Of a stretch of 64,000 nt of DNA, positions 1 to 14,700 are shown in pieces (within the stretch, counting starts at the first letter, position 1; every line of letters starts with the position of its first letter). Position numbers and translations under genes: made by a program. The notes beneath the pieces are model-generated. The model was not told where the DNA came from. It ran no database searches and saw only the letters and a list, made by a program, of their open reading frames with translations. The DNA comes from Albula goreensis. Lineage: Eukaryota; Chordata; Actinopteri; Albuliformes; Albulidae. Location: assembly GCA_022829145.1 (NCBI GenBank), contig CM040751.1, positions 682,001-746,000 of the forward strand. The letters run 5' to 3'.

Positions 1-2939
<2,939 letters not shown>

Positions 2940-4357
2940 TAGAGTGCCATCGAAAAGTATTCACCCCTTCTTCATTTCCTCTTTCATTGAATGTTTTTCT
3001 CCCTGGAAAATATGACCAAATAAAATATTATATTAGACAAGGGAAACCCAAACAAACACAAAACACAGTTTTTACATCATTATTTGATTCTTTCAATAGA
3101 GAAACCCGTTTAGTTAAAAAATAAAAAACAAATAAATTGAACCTTACCATCAAAAAGAAGTAGTCATCTTAAAGACCATACAGGCACAACATGCCATGAT
3201 CAAAGGAGATCGCTGTACAACTGAGTAAAAAAGATGTTGAGATACATCAGTCTGGAAAGGGTTAAAAATCCAAGGTTCTATTGCAGCGAGCCACAGTGTG
3301 TGCCATTATCTCCAAATGGAGAAGATTTGGAACAGTAGCGAATCGTCGAATCGTCTCAGAAGTGGCTGACTTGTCAAAATGTCTGCCATGGCATTCCACC
3401 ACCTCATCCAGGAAGTCTCTAAAAGCCCCCAGAAAGACTTGCAAAGAACTGCAGGCCTCTCTACCATCAGCTAAGGTCAGTGTCCATGACTCTACAATAA
3501 GAAAAACACTGGGAAAAATGTGGCCTCATGGAGGAGTGACAAGGCGGAAACCACTGCTCTCCGAGAAAAATGTAAAAGCTCGCCTCACATTTGCTAAAAA
3601 GCACCTGGATGATGCTCAGGTCTTCTGGGATATTACTCAGAGTCAAAGGTCAGCTGAGTCAAAGGGGCAACTTTTTAGAGTGCGCAAGTCCTCCTTTCTC
3701 TGGCATGTAGCAAATACAGAATTCCACTGTAAGAATGCAATCCCCACGTTGAAGGAACCATGAATTCTGATATGTACCAGAGGATTCTTAAGGAGAACGT
3801 TGGAACATCTGTGCGTAAGCTGAAGCAGAAGCGCAACTGGGTGACGCAGTGGGACAATGATCCTAAGCATTCAAGCAAGACCACATCTAAATGGCTTTAA
3901 AGAAGCTAAATTGAAGTGTTGGAGTAACCTATTCAAAGTCCTGGCCTGAACCTAACAGAGATGCCGTGGCAGTACCTCAAAAGAGCAGTTCATGCTTGAA
4001 GACCTACAAATTTGTCAGAGTTATAAAGCAGTTCTGCTTTAAAGAGCGGGCCGAGATTCCTCTTCCTCAAATTACAGGAGACATTTGATTGCGGTTTTTG
4101 CAGCCGCAAAGGGTGGTCCAATCGGATATTTAGTTTTAGGGGGCAATCACTTTTCTAAAGGGGCAATATTGGTAATTGTTGACTATATGTATTGAGTGAA
4201 TGAAATAATTTTGTAAAAAAAAAAAAATGCTTGGGTTTCCCATGTCTAATATTATCATTTTATTGAATTTTGTGACACCATTCAATATATGCAAATAAAA
4301 ATATGCAATAAAACAGGAAATCAAGAAGGGGGTAGAAACGTTTCTAATGGCACTGTA
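2940..4357 (+). mobile_element. Tc1/mariner element, old and degenerate
   Basis: The element lies between TA dinucleotides at 2940-2941 and 4356-4357. Its ends are inverted repeats: the left begins GAGTGCCAT and the right, read on the other strand, begins CAGTGCCAT. A second inverted match lies deeper, around 3020-3055 and 4225-4260 (both contain GGGAAACCCAA), so the inverted repeats are well over 100 bp, as in IR/DR-type Tc1 elements. The plus strand between them encodes transposase pieces: a helix-turn-helix part (ATVCAIISKWRRFGTVAN, about 3284-3340), a linker (GGVTRRKPLLSEKN, near 3530), the second catalytic Asp block (WDNDPKHSSK, near 3850) and a worn SPDLNPIE-like block near 3940. Frameshifts and stops make it dead. 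The divergence of the two ends suggests an old copy. Confidence 0.85.
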
Positions 4358-5499
4358 AATGTTATGTAGGTCTGACTTGTTCCTACCCACCTCTCTGTAC
4401 ATGGTACTCTGACTGTTAAGGGAACCACACATAGACTGGTGAACTTTGCACTCATATCCAAGCACAATTGAGGTATGCCAGCCAAATTGTATTTACATAC
4501 CTCAAAGAAAACAGGGGGACTATTGAGTCAGTGAAAAAAGAAGTAGAACCAAAGTAATTAATGACACCAATAATATAATCTACAAACCTTACAAATTGTG
4601 AAAATATTCAAGAAAATTTAAGTTTTGATGCAACATTTATTTTATTTTCATTTATCCCTTCCTTTTTGAAGAAACACAAAATTCATTGTTATTTATTAAA
4701 ACATGATTTAAGAAGTACAAAAACACAGGCTTGCTCCCAACTCAGTCTGATTTTCAGTGAGGCTGTGTCCTGAGATATGATTATTATATTTTTAATTTTC
4801 TCTAAACTGTTCACTGCAAGGCTCACAGCGAAGTGTGTAAAATGGGTAAAATACACAGGGCACAATATCAGGACTGAAAACCCAGTGTGGTATGTATGAT
4901 TTGTGAAAATTGTTCACAATTTAATCATTACTTTAGTTCAGACATAATAAGCACATGCACATTCTGTTAATGGCTAAATAGGACACAGGCAAATCAACAG
5001 GATACTCTTCTTGGGTAACATTTCAGCTGAGTTTAACTAAAAAGATAGCCAGGAAGGAAATACCTGGTGGTGTATTTCATAGGCAACCTTTGTACCATTG
5101 TATTTGAGCAAAACTCTTCAGCATCTATTTGCAGTCAGAATCCATCATTCAACACAGAAAAGAGGAAGTGGTCGTAGCAAAAATAAATCCTCTGCGATAA
5201 TGTCACACTTGTGTCCACAACTGAAAGCTCAGCACTGATGTTGTGGGGTGGAGTTTTTTTTATCACAACGTGGATAACACAGAGGTGATTTCCGCTCAAA
5301 CTGACGTAGGGTATTCCCATATGTGCGTGTTCGGCGGGCGTTATGACAGCGCGGTAGTCACATCTCACACCTGTCTGAGACCGCACCTGCAAATGCACTT
5401 CCACTTGCCTGAAATGCAAGCAGAGAGGAAGAAACTGTAACATTGTCGCGTGCCGCGGAGTGAGAACACACGCGCTTCATATAATAAATGAAAGCCACC
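4358..5499. other. sgpp2 upstream region
   Basis: AT-rich DNA from 4358 to about 5130, then a more GC-balanced stretch at 5200-5500 just before the sgpp2 start codon. The latter probably contains the 5' UTR and core promoter. No TATA box or clear factor site could be assigned with confidence. Confidence 0.4.
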
Positions 5500-5502
5500 A
5501 TG
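5491..5502 (+). promoter_or_regulatory. sgpp2: Kozak context deciding the sgpp2 start
   Basis: The sequence GCCACCATG places a near-ideal initiation context on the second ATG (5500). The upstream in-frame ATG (5488-5490) follows AATAA and is weak. Leaky use of the first would add only four residues. Confidence 0.6.
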
Positions 5503-5757
5503 TTGAAATTCATTATGTACCTGCAAGATTCGGAGCTGGTCGCCAGCTTTCAAAGGAAATGTGGTCTGTTTGCAATCGAGATTGAGCATCAATGTTCCGA
5601 CGAGACGAAGTTGGTCAGGGACATCAAAAACCCGCCTGACGACCGACTGACTGCAAAGCAGCGTGGAAATGGGAATCTGAAGGAGCAACTGATTGGATCA
5701 GAAACCCACGACAGCAATTCAAACTACAAATATGAGACAACCGGACACAACGTTGAC
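5500..5757 (+). CDS. sgpp2: sgpp2 coding exon 1
   Basis: Residues 1-86: the cytosolic N-terminus, beginning [18 protein letters not shown]. The donor is GAC|GTGAGT, phase 0. Confidence 0.9.
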
Positions 5758-8700
5758 GTGAGTACACTCCAACGACTGATTAATGTAAAATGGTATTTGT
5801 TTGTAAATGTTAACCAATCTCTTGAAGCTACCTGTTCAGGTCTAACCTGAACCTTAGATAAAAAACTTTTCAACTGGCTTTTCCTGTCTCTCAGGAAAAG
5901 GCAGAGAACAGATAGCAAATTTGTTCTTCCTTACATTTTGTATTTTAGATATCACAAACCTGTATATAAAAAGGAGTGGTACTGGACAGGTTTTTGGGTG
6001 TGGAGTCAATCAACAGGCCCTGGAAACAAATGTAAGTCTCAACTAAGATGCAAAGGAAAAAAACCGGGGTACTAATCTGTTTCACATAAGAGTGGTGTAA
6101 TATTGCACAGGGTTTGTCCACACATGTAGACCAGTACCGTAGTCCAGGCTTTGTGGATCATTGGCTTCATGCTCTGCTGCATGCAGATGGTTTAGCTTAG
6201 AACCCATGCTTATGCCCTTGGTGTTCCAGATGGAGGCTTCAGGAAATGACAGCATCCAGTTTTGATATTAAGGCTGTCGTTTGTCATCAAAAATCTCTGC
6301 GTGACCTGACTTTGCCATACGGGAATCTTTTCTTTGTCAATTTACACTTGCAAAATATAAGCTAACCATTGAAATTAGATCCCTTGTGTAAGGGAGGAAT
6401 AACAGGCATGTATAATAATAGGAAACTCTATGCAAATACCAGCACAGACCAGGAAGGGGTTGCCAGTGTGCCAATTCATATAGATGACACTGCTCTGGTA
6501 ACTCAATCCCGAATGAGAGTGAGAGCGTTGTTGACCACACTACTCAGGTGGAGCCGCGTCATTCATTTTATTCCACAAAACCCGGTCTTTTACAGTGGAA
6601 CTACAGTGTAAATCTGACAAAAATTGTGACAGTAAAAAGATCTTGCTTTCAATCACAGTCAAAATGTTAAACGTAATTAGCTAAAACTTCAGCGTGTAAT
6701 TGTTACACCTGAGTAACCGCAATCTTTACTCAGCTGGAGCTGCAGCCTGGCCTGGCTGACAGTGAGCAGTTCGTGAGAGAAACCAAGTAAGTCTGAGTAT
6801 TCTGAAACTCACAAGGCAAGGCTGTAGACAAGAAGTCAACATTTGGGGTGGGGGGCAAAGCTTCTAGGGGTCTGTGCCCCCCCCCCCCAAAAAAAAAGAG
6901 TTAAAAAAAAAAAAATCCTGCCATTCAAAAATATTTAAAAATTCACTAACACATGGGATGAACATTTTTTTTTTTACAATAATGTCTAATACTATATTGT
7001 ATTAAATTGCTTTTTTTTTTTTTTTTTTTTTTTTTTTTTCATTTTATGTAATGGCATTTTATGTAATGGCAGAGATTAAGGATTAATAAAGTACAACCAT
7101 AATCATATAAACAGAAATCTATGCACTGTTATATGAGGACAAGTCCAGATATTGTGGCCAAATTGTGGGCATATGTATATATATATATATTTATTTTTTT
7201 TTTTACATATTCATAAGTAAACTTGGGTGGACAATAGGGGCATTTCTATGTCACTGCCACCCTTCCTCTTACTCATGGTGACACTCACTGTGAATGAAAG
7301 CTGACTGTCATAAAACAGATTGCACTGTAATAAAACAAATATTGTACAAGTAATATTATTTATCATGAGCAAGTGCAGGTTGCGTATCCCTTATCCTGAA
7401 TGCCTGGGACCAGAAGTGTTTCAGAGTTTGGATTTTTTGGATTTGGGAATACAGTATTCGCACATAGCGAATGTGTGCGAAAGTATGCGCTGCAAACCGT
7501 CTGTCGTGTCAGCGCTCAAAAAGTTTTGGATCTTGAATTTTCGGTTTAGGGACACTCAACCTGTACAGCTATACAGTATACTATACGAATATGCAATAAA
7601 TAAAAGCTACTGCTGTCTACATAAAGTGCACATGCAGTGCAACATAAATGATTGACACTTCACTCAGACTTCATGTGGTCTTTCTGACAAATATAGCATA
7701 ATAAAGACATAAATGTTAGTTGAATACACCTGTGAGAACCATTGTTGGTTGGTTGGTGAATGTGTGGTTAATTAACTCTCCAGGTAATTTAGCTATGAGA
7801 GCTAATGTTAGTGATGGTTGATTGATTAGCACTCGCAAATCAGCCCGTTTTCACCAAAACATTTGTTTCCACTTCATGCAATTACTGATACTTAGCAAAA
7901 TATTATTAAATTCCATAATTACAGTTCAATCGCAAAATGACGAATTGACGTTGATGTTAAAACTGTCACAATCGACAGTGATATAGCCTACGTAACACTC
8001 ATATTACACTCTAGTTTTCCACTGTTTAGCACATTTGAAAGTAATGAAATGGAGAGAGAGTACAGTGTTCGACATTGATTGTACCTTTTTGAGCATAATA
8101 TATATTGTAATTACAGCCATGCCATGAGGAACATCAAAAACCATTCAGAGGTTCAAATAGCAGGGCTGCTATCTGTATGCAGAAGGGACAAGTTGTGTAA
8201 CATGGTGTAATTAGGCATAACGATTATAAAATGTTTGCTGTAGCGATGTTGCCTTATGGAGACTCTGTACCTGCAAACCTTGGTCTTTATTTGTAGCAGG
8301 TTTGACAGTGTTCCTGTGAGCTGTCTGTCTGTGTGTTAATGTAACAGTTCCTGGTCAGATTTACAGTGATACTAATGAGCCATCTTCCCCTGTAGGGTGC
8401 GTACTGGCCTCGGTACCAGGTGAGGAATATGCTCTTCTATTATCTTTTCCTGCTGTCGGCTGGCCTGGGACAGGAAGTGTTCTACATCACCTTCCTTCCG
8501 TGCATCCACTGGAACCTCGACCCCTTCCTGTGTCGCCGGTTAGTCAACATGTGGACTGTGAGTGTCTCCATCGACTCAATCACTTGTCTCTGTTTTTATT
8601 TTGAGAAATATTTCCTAATATATTTGCTCATATTACCTTAAGAAAAAGGTGTCCAAAACGTTTCCAGGTGTCCAGATTGAATTGAGGAGGCAGTAGCACT

Positions 8701-11700
8701 CTAGTTGGGTTCCAGCTAAGTTTTATTTCTTTATCTAAAAGGAAATAAAACTTATTAGAACAATATTTTGTATATCCTTTTGTAGAACAGTACAGAAAGA
8801 AGACAAAAGATTTCCTATCACGCATGCCATCTCGAAATGATGTAATGTTCAGATACTAGTGTACAAATCAAAGCTCTCAGTGGTGATTTATTAATTATTA
8901 GGATATGGACATATGGGGCTTTGAACCACCCTGTTCCTCTATAACAATGCATTTATGGTCATCAGGATGTGTAAATGTGAAGAGTTCCCTAATATTGAAC
9001 TCTTAAACAATTCTCTAACAGTGTTGGAGAACTATGTCCCTCTTGCACAGCACTCACAGCATTTTTTGGATGCACAGGTTTCCTCAGGGCAGTAGAATGT
9101 CCAAGTATGCACTCTTGTACAGTGGGCCTTCATGTAATGTAGCACAGCTGAATGAAGTGAAATGGTTATAGTAGCTCAGATATAGTACCTCTTTTACAGA
9201 TCTTCTTTTACAGACAGTCATCTGAGAATTTGTTTAACAGAATTCTCCATTTTCGAGAAAAAAAAAAATCATTGAAAACAGTCATGTTTAATGTTTATGT
9301 CCAGCTACTAAAATGTGGGAGAGACAAAAAGATGCAGGCCTGCAAGTCGGACACAGTCTAATGCAGTCAAACGAGTCAGAGGGTGGCACCTCCTTTATGA
9401 GCTGTGTAATGATTTTCTGGTTTTTCTGGTGTAGCACCATGCTGTTGTAAAAGCCCGTCGAATTTCATGCCGCTGCTATTTAGGGCACCATTAGCTCGTT
9501 GCTAATTAGGTGTTAATCAAACCATTCGTCTTTTATGGCTCCTCTAAACGGTGCTCCCTCCTTCTTTCACTCTGCCCTGTTCACACTGCGGTCAAAAATG
9601 GCATCTTTCACCTGGGTCAATGACGCAGGGTCATGACTAGTACCTTGACTAGGGATTGCTAATGGTTTACGTAAAGCTGTGCATCATTCTAAGCCAACAG
9701 TGATTGTAGCATACTGTCTATCGTTAACATGCCAGGGTTTAAAGCTAGTGGAGGAATATTCCAGAAGTCCTGGCCTGTGACAGCTCTATGATCAAATTCA
9801 GGCTTGATTCTGTGCAAGATGTTCAAAGTCAGGGATTGGCATCTCTGATTCTGGAGGGCAAATGTATATACTTGTTATTAAGTGTCATTCATGAGATTAC
9901 CCAAAATTTCCTCAAAATATCAAATCCCTGTAATGGTTAATTTAATTATGAGCCAAGATGGGCCTTTTATCATCTTTACATGTATCGTCACTGTGCTGGA
10001 ATGCTGGATTACACGTGGCTATAGTAACAGGGAATAATGGGATGGGAAACCATGTGGTTCAGCACAAGGGGAAGCCAATGGAAAACTGAGTCAAGTCCAG
10101 CCATTTTATTTATCTCACATATTACAAACAATCCCCTCTGTGGAGCTGCAGGGTATGGCATGGGACCAATGGCACAAGACTCCCTCATCCCTGTTTTTAC
10201 ATCATCACCCTTTCACGTTCTCTTTGTAAATCATAAACCCAAAAATTGTCATATTCCCTGTGATTGTAAGTAGCACTGCATCCGATTTAAAAACACCTTT
10301 GTTTGTAGCAATCAATGTGAAGAACACTGCTAATGTGTAAATGTTTTATACCCCTCCAAGTTTAGATACATTTCTGTACTGATCCTCTTGCCATGATATG
10401 TTTTGAATATTCAATGTGTATGCGTTGCATTATTGAAGGCATGATAGAACTAGACTATTTCAGGCTGAAACATGTGACCAGTTTTGACCTCACCTGATTA
10501 TTCAAAGTTTAAGTGTAATTATCATTGGTGAAACTCTCTTGTAGGACCAAACATGATTAGGTGTGTTGTAGGCTATCCTTGCAACGCTTTGCCCACCAGT
10601 GTAATACTGAATATAATGTAAAATACTGAAAATTTGATTATAAATATATGTAACCCCAATGCTATTTATATATTGCAAGGTATTTTTATACATGTATCTT
10701 TTCCCATGTATTGTGAAATGTTGTTAAATCTGTTTTTGGCAAAATATTAAAACATATTTACATGTATTTATTTACCATAAGGCAATGGGAACATAATGTT
10801 CAACATACAAATCCACGCAATTTTAAGTCCCCAGATCCCTGCTATGTAGCATACGTATACGGGGTGTTGCTGCTCTTTGCTCTGCTCGGCTCTGCGTTGT
10901 GATGCGCAGCAGTAAAAAGTAGTCGATGTCATTCTTTTGGGATCTACCGTTGAATTTCATATGCCTTCGCGATGTTAGCATTCACTCAACAGGCGACGGT
11001 CAGAATTCTTGCAGTACAACACAGGAGGAAACTTCAAACAGCATACGGTGGGATGACAACAGCAGACCGGGACATTTTGTATTAAAATAACGTATACCTG
11101 GGACAACAGGTGACAGGAATTCTCTCAGTACAGTGCAGGGGAAACATCGAACAACCGATACTAAAAACAAAATTAGAATAACGTCTGACCGATTGTGGTA
11201 TCTGTGTAGCTAGCTGGCTAGCAAGCTAACCTGTGGTAAAATGCTAATATTAGCTGTTTAGCTCCGGAGGATGTTTAGGTCCGGAGAATAAATAACTACC
11301 ACAACACGATATGAATAGGCGACACTATCAATTAAACAGCTCATTCAAGCGGAACAAAATGCAGCACGAAAACAAATAGCAAAATAATTTATACATATAA
11401 ACATTAGGAAATAGCCATTTATTCATTTCAATTCAGTTTACATCAGGGGTGTGACTTGAAGCATGACTAGGGCATATAGGCCCTCAGTACTCACTCTTCC
11501 CCATGTATGATAAATTGAAAAAACTAATTTTAAAAAATCATGGTAATGTACTGGGGCACAGCAAGATATTACTCGGGCACATGCCCTGGTAAATAGGGTC
11601 TGTTGACACCCCTGGTTAACATTATTTTAAATGGTTCTTCTATCTTTGGCTACCAACTGCTGGGACGACCGCAGCAGACTGGGAAAAGAGTTAGCGGGGC

Positions 11701-14700
11701 AGGTAGAATCACAGCATACGCTATGCTACATACGCACCTCTGCAGTTGAACCCAAACAGCACAATATATACTACATATCATTGTGCACCAAGAAAATCAC
11801 ATAAAATATCTGGAATGCTAAGCGTGTCCCCCTGCGGCTGAATATGATAAGGGTACAATGATGGCTCTTGTGCTCCATCACAATGGACCCTGTGTGTACA
11901 TTTCTGATTGAGGTGAGGGCTTCTCTGTGTCTTTCAGAGCATAAACACTAAGCACCCCTCCAAAATGCTCCTCGAGGCCTAGCGTCCCTCTCAAACATCG
12001 TCCGATAGCCCACGTGCTGGATATCCTCTGTCCAGAGGTCTGAGGTCACAGTGAATATCGCCTGGCCAGGGCCATCAGCGTTGCAGAGGTTTATGAAAAT
12101 GTCCTCTGCCATGTGAAAATCAAAATAATTGCTTTTCAGGTTAAGGCAAAGAAGCACATAGCTCATTCCTGCCTTTGACTTTGATAATGAGAGATAATTC
12201 GCTCAGATCATGTAATGTATTCTGGTTCATAGCGAGAAAATGTATGTTTTGTGAAATCCAGTTCTGAATATACCATTCATTCTACCAAAACCAATATTTC
12301 AACTGTTAAAATGCTGGGGTAGTCCATTAACCTCAGGTCCATTAACCTCAGGAACTAACATGCTTGTTGTGCCTTGAAGTCAGGATGATTCATTATAATA
12401 AAATGTTTGAATTTCAACAGCATAATAACTTAACTTAATTCACCTGGAACACTCTGAGAAAACCCAGGAACGGAACATATACATCAGTGTATGCTTGTTG
12501 TGCCTTGTGGTCAGGATGATTCATTGTAATAAAATGTTTGAATTTCAACAGCATAATGACCTAACTTAATTCACCTGGAACTATGCCTGAGTGCTAGTGG
12601 TTAAGGTGGAGTAAGTGTGGCAAAAAATGAGGTCGCTTTTTTCACACAAAAAAGCTGAATCCATGCAATCTTTTATTATCATCTTCAGTCTTACTGTCTA
12701 AGCATCTTATGTGGGGAACTAATCGCAATCTGTTTGGCGCTTGACCATTCTGATTGCCATGCCAATTTCTCATTTTAGTAGTTACAGTTGTGCTCATAAG
12801 TTTACATACCCTGGCAGAATTTGTAAGATGTGTACCATTCGAAGAAAACATAAAGAAAAGATGAGTGATCAGGCAAAACACATTTCTTTTATTTTTAATG
12901 GGATTCAAATTAAACTGTAAGGCATCACAGAATAGCACAATCAGTAAACAAAACATAATAAAGAAAATACTGAGATGGTCCCTGTTCAAAAGTTTGCATA
13001 CCCTTTGTGATAGTTGTGGATGAGGCCTTTTATTTTCTCAGGTGCCAAAGCTGCCAATTCTTCTTGGCAAAAAGCCTCCAGGTTCTGTAAATTCTTGGGT
13101 TGTCTTGCATGAACTGCATGTTTGAGATCTTCCCAAAGTGGCTCAATGATATTGAGGTCAGGAGACTGTGATGGCCACTCCAGAACCTTCACTTTTTTTC
13201 TGCTTTAGCCACTGAAGGGTCGACTTGGCCTTATGTTTTGGATCATTGTCGTGTTGGAAGGTCCAAGTGCGTCCCATGCACAGCTCCAGGCCTGATGAAT
13301 GCAAATTGTCCTCAAATGTTTTCTGATAACATGCTGCATTCATCTTGCCTTCAATTTTGACTAAATTCTCTGTGCCACTGTAGCTCACACACCCCCAGAC
13401 AAACCCAGTTTATGGTTGTGACCATAAAGTTACATTTTTGTCTCATCATTCCAAATGACTTTGTTCCAGACATTTTGAGGCTTGTCTTGGTGTTGTTTGG
13501 CATATTGTAAGCAGGCTGTTTTGTGGCGTTGGCGTAGTAATGGCTATCTTCTGGCATCTCGACCGTGCAGCCCATTTTTCCCAGCCCAGTTTGAACACTC
13601 AAGATTGGCAATCTCAAATCTTTGGATATCTTTTTATATCCTTTTCCTGATTTATAAAGTTCAGCTACCTTTTCTCGCAGGTCCTTTGACAGTTCTTTTC
13701 CTTTCCATGTGGCTCAGTATCCAGCAAAGTCAGTGCAGCCCTGAATTAAATTTGCAGGGGTCTCTCAAGAGCTAAGAAACTCATTGACTGTTTCTACACA
13801 GACACTTATTACAAGCAAACAGGTCACAGGTGTGGAAACCTACCCTTAATAGCCATTTAAACCAGTGTGTGTCAACTTGTGTGTATATTATCAGGCCGAA
13901 CATTCAAGTGTATGTAAAGTTTTGAGGGCCATTTGGGTGGTTTCAGTTACCATAACACAATTATGTGATGATAAATGGGTTCACCTGACCACTATCCCTA
14001 AATAAAATAAAAGTTTTCTGCATGATCAGTCATGTTTTCCAAAAAATGGCAAATATTTCACAATTTCTGCCAGGGTATGTAAACTTATGAGCACAACTGT
14101 ACATATTATTCCTTTGAATAATACAGTCTTTCTTTGAGAAATGTGAGTACCTCTGCTTGCTTGTTTTTGTACCTCAGCTGTGAGTTAAACAGGTTTCTCT
14201 TAGTTTCTTCTACAGAAATAAACATATTGTTATCGTTATTACCATTTGCTTTCTTTCTGTCAGTCACCTTTACAGACTAATGGTATTGCATATCATGTTC
14301 AAATGTGTCAACAAGTGAGAATAACTGAACCTGCGCATACTAAACCAGCAAATTTGAAGTACTACGAAAACTCCAAAAAAATGTCTGTGGATATACATGA
14401 CAACTCAAAACACAATGGGTCAAATTTTAGGTAGGGACTCACTTGCGAAAGAATGCAGTTTCGCAAAAATATTTCTGGTTCTTGTCCATCCAGAATGTTG
14501 TAAATAAAAGGATTATGGCTTAGCTGTCAAATTGTGGCAATGCTCGTCCGTGCTGGAGGTCTATTGTTTTCACCACAGTTCTTATCTGTGACCAGGGGTT
14601 ACTCGGCAATTAAAACAAATTACGCAATCACCCTTGTCTCAAGACCCTTTTCACACATCAGTGGCGGTGTAGAGTTTGCAACCCTGAACTTATCCAGAAA

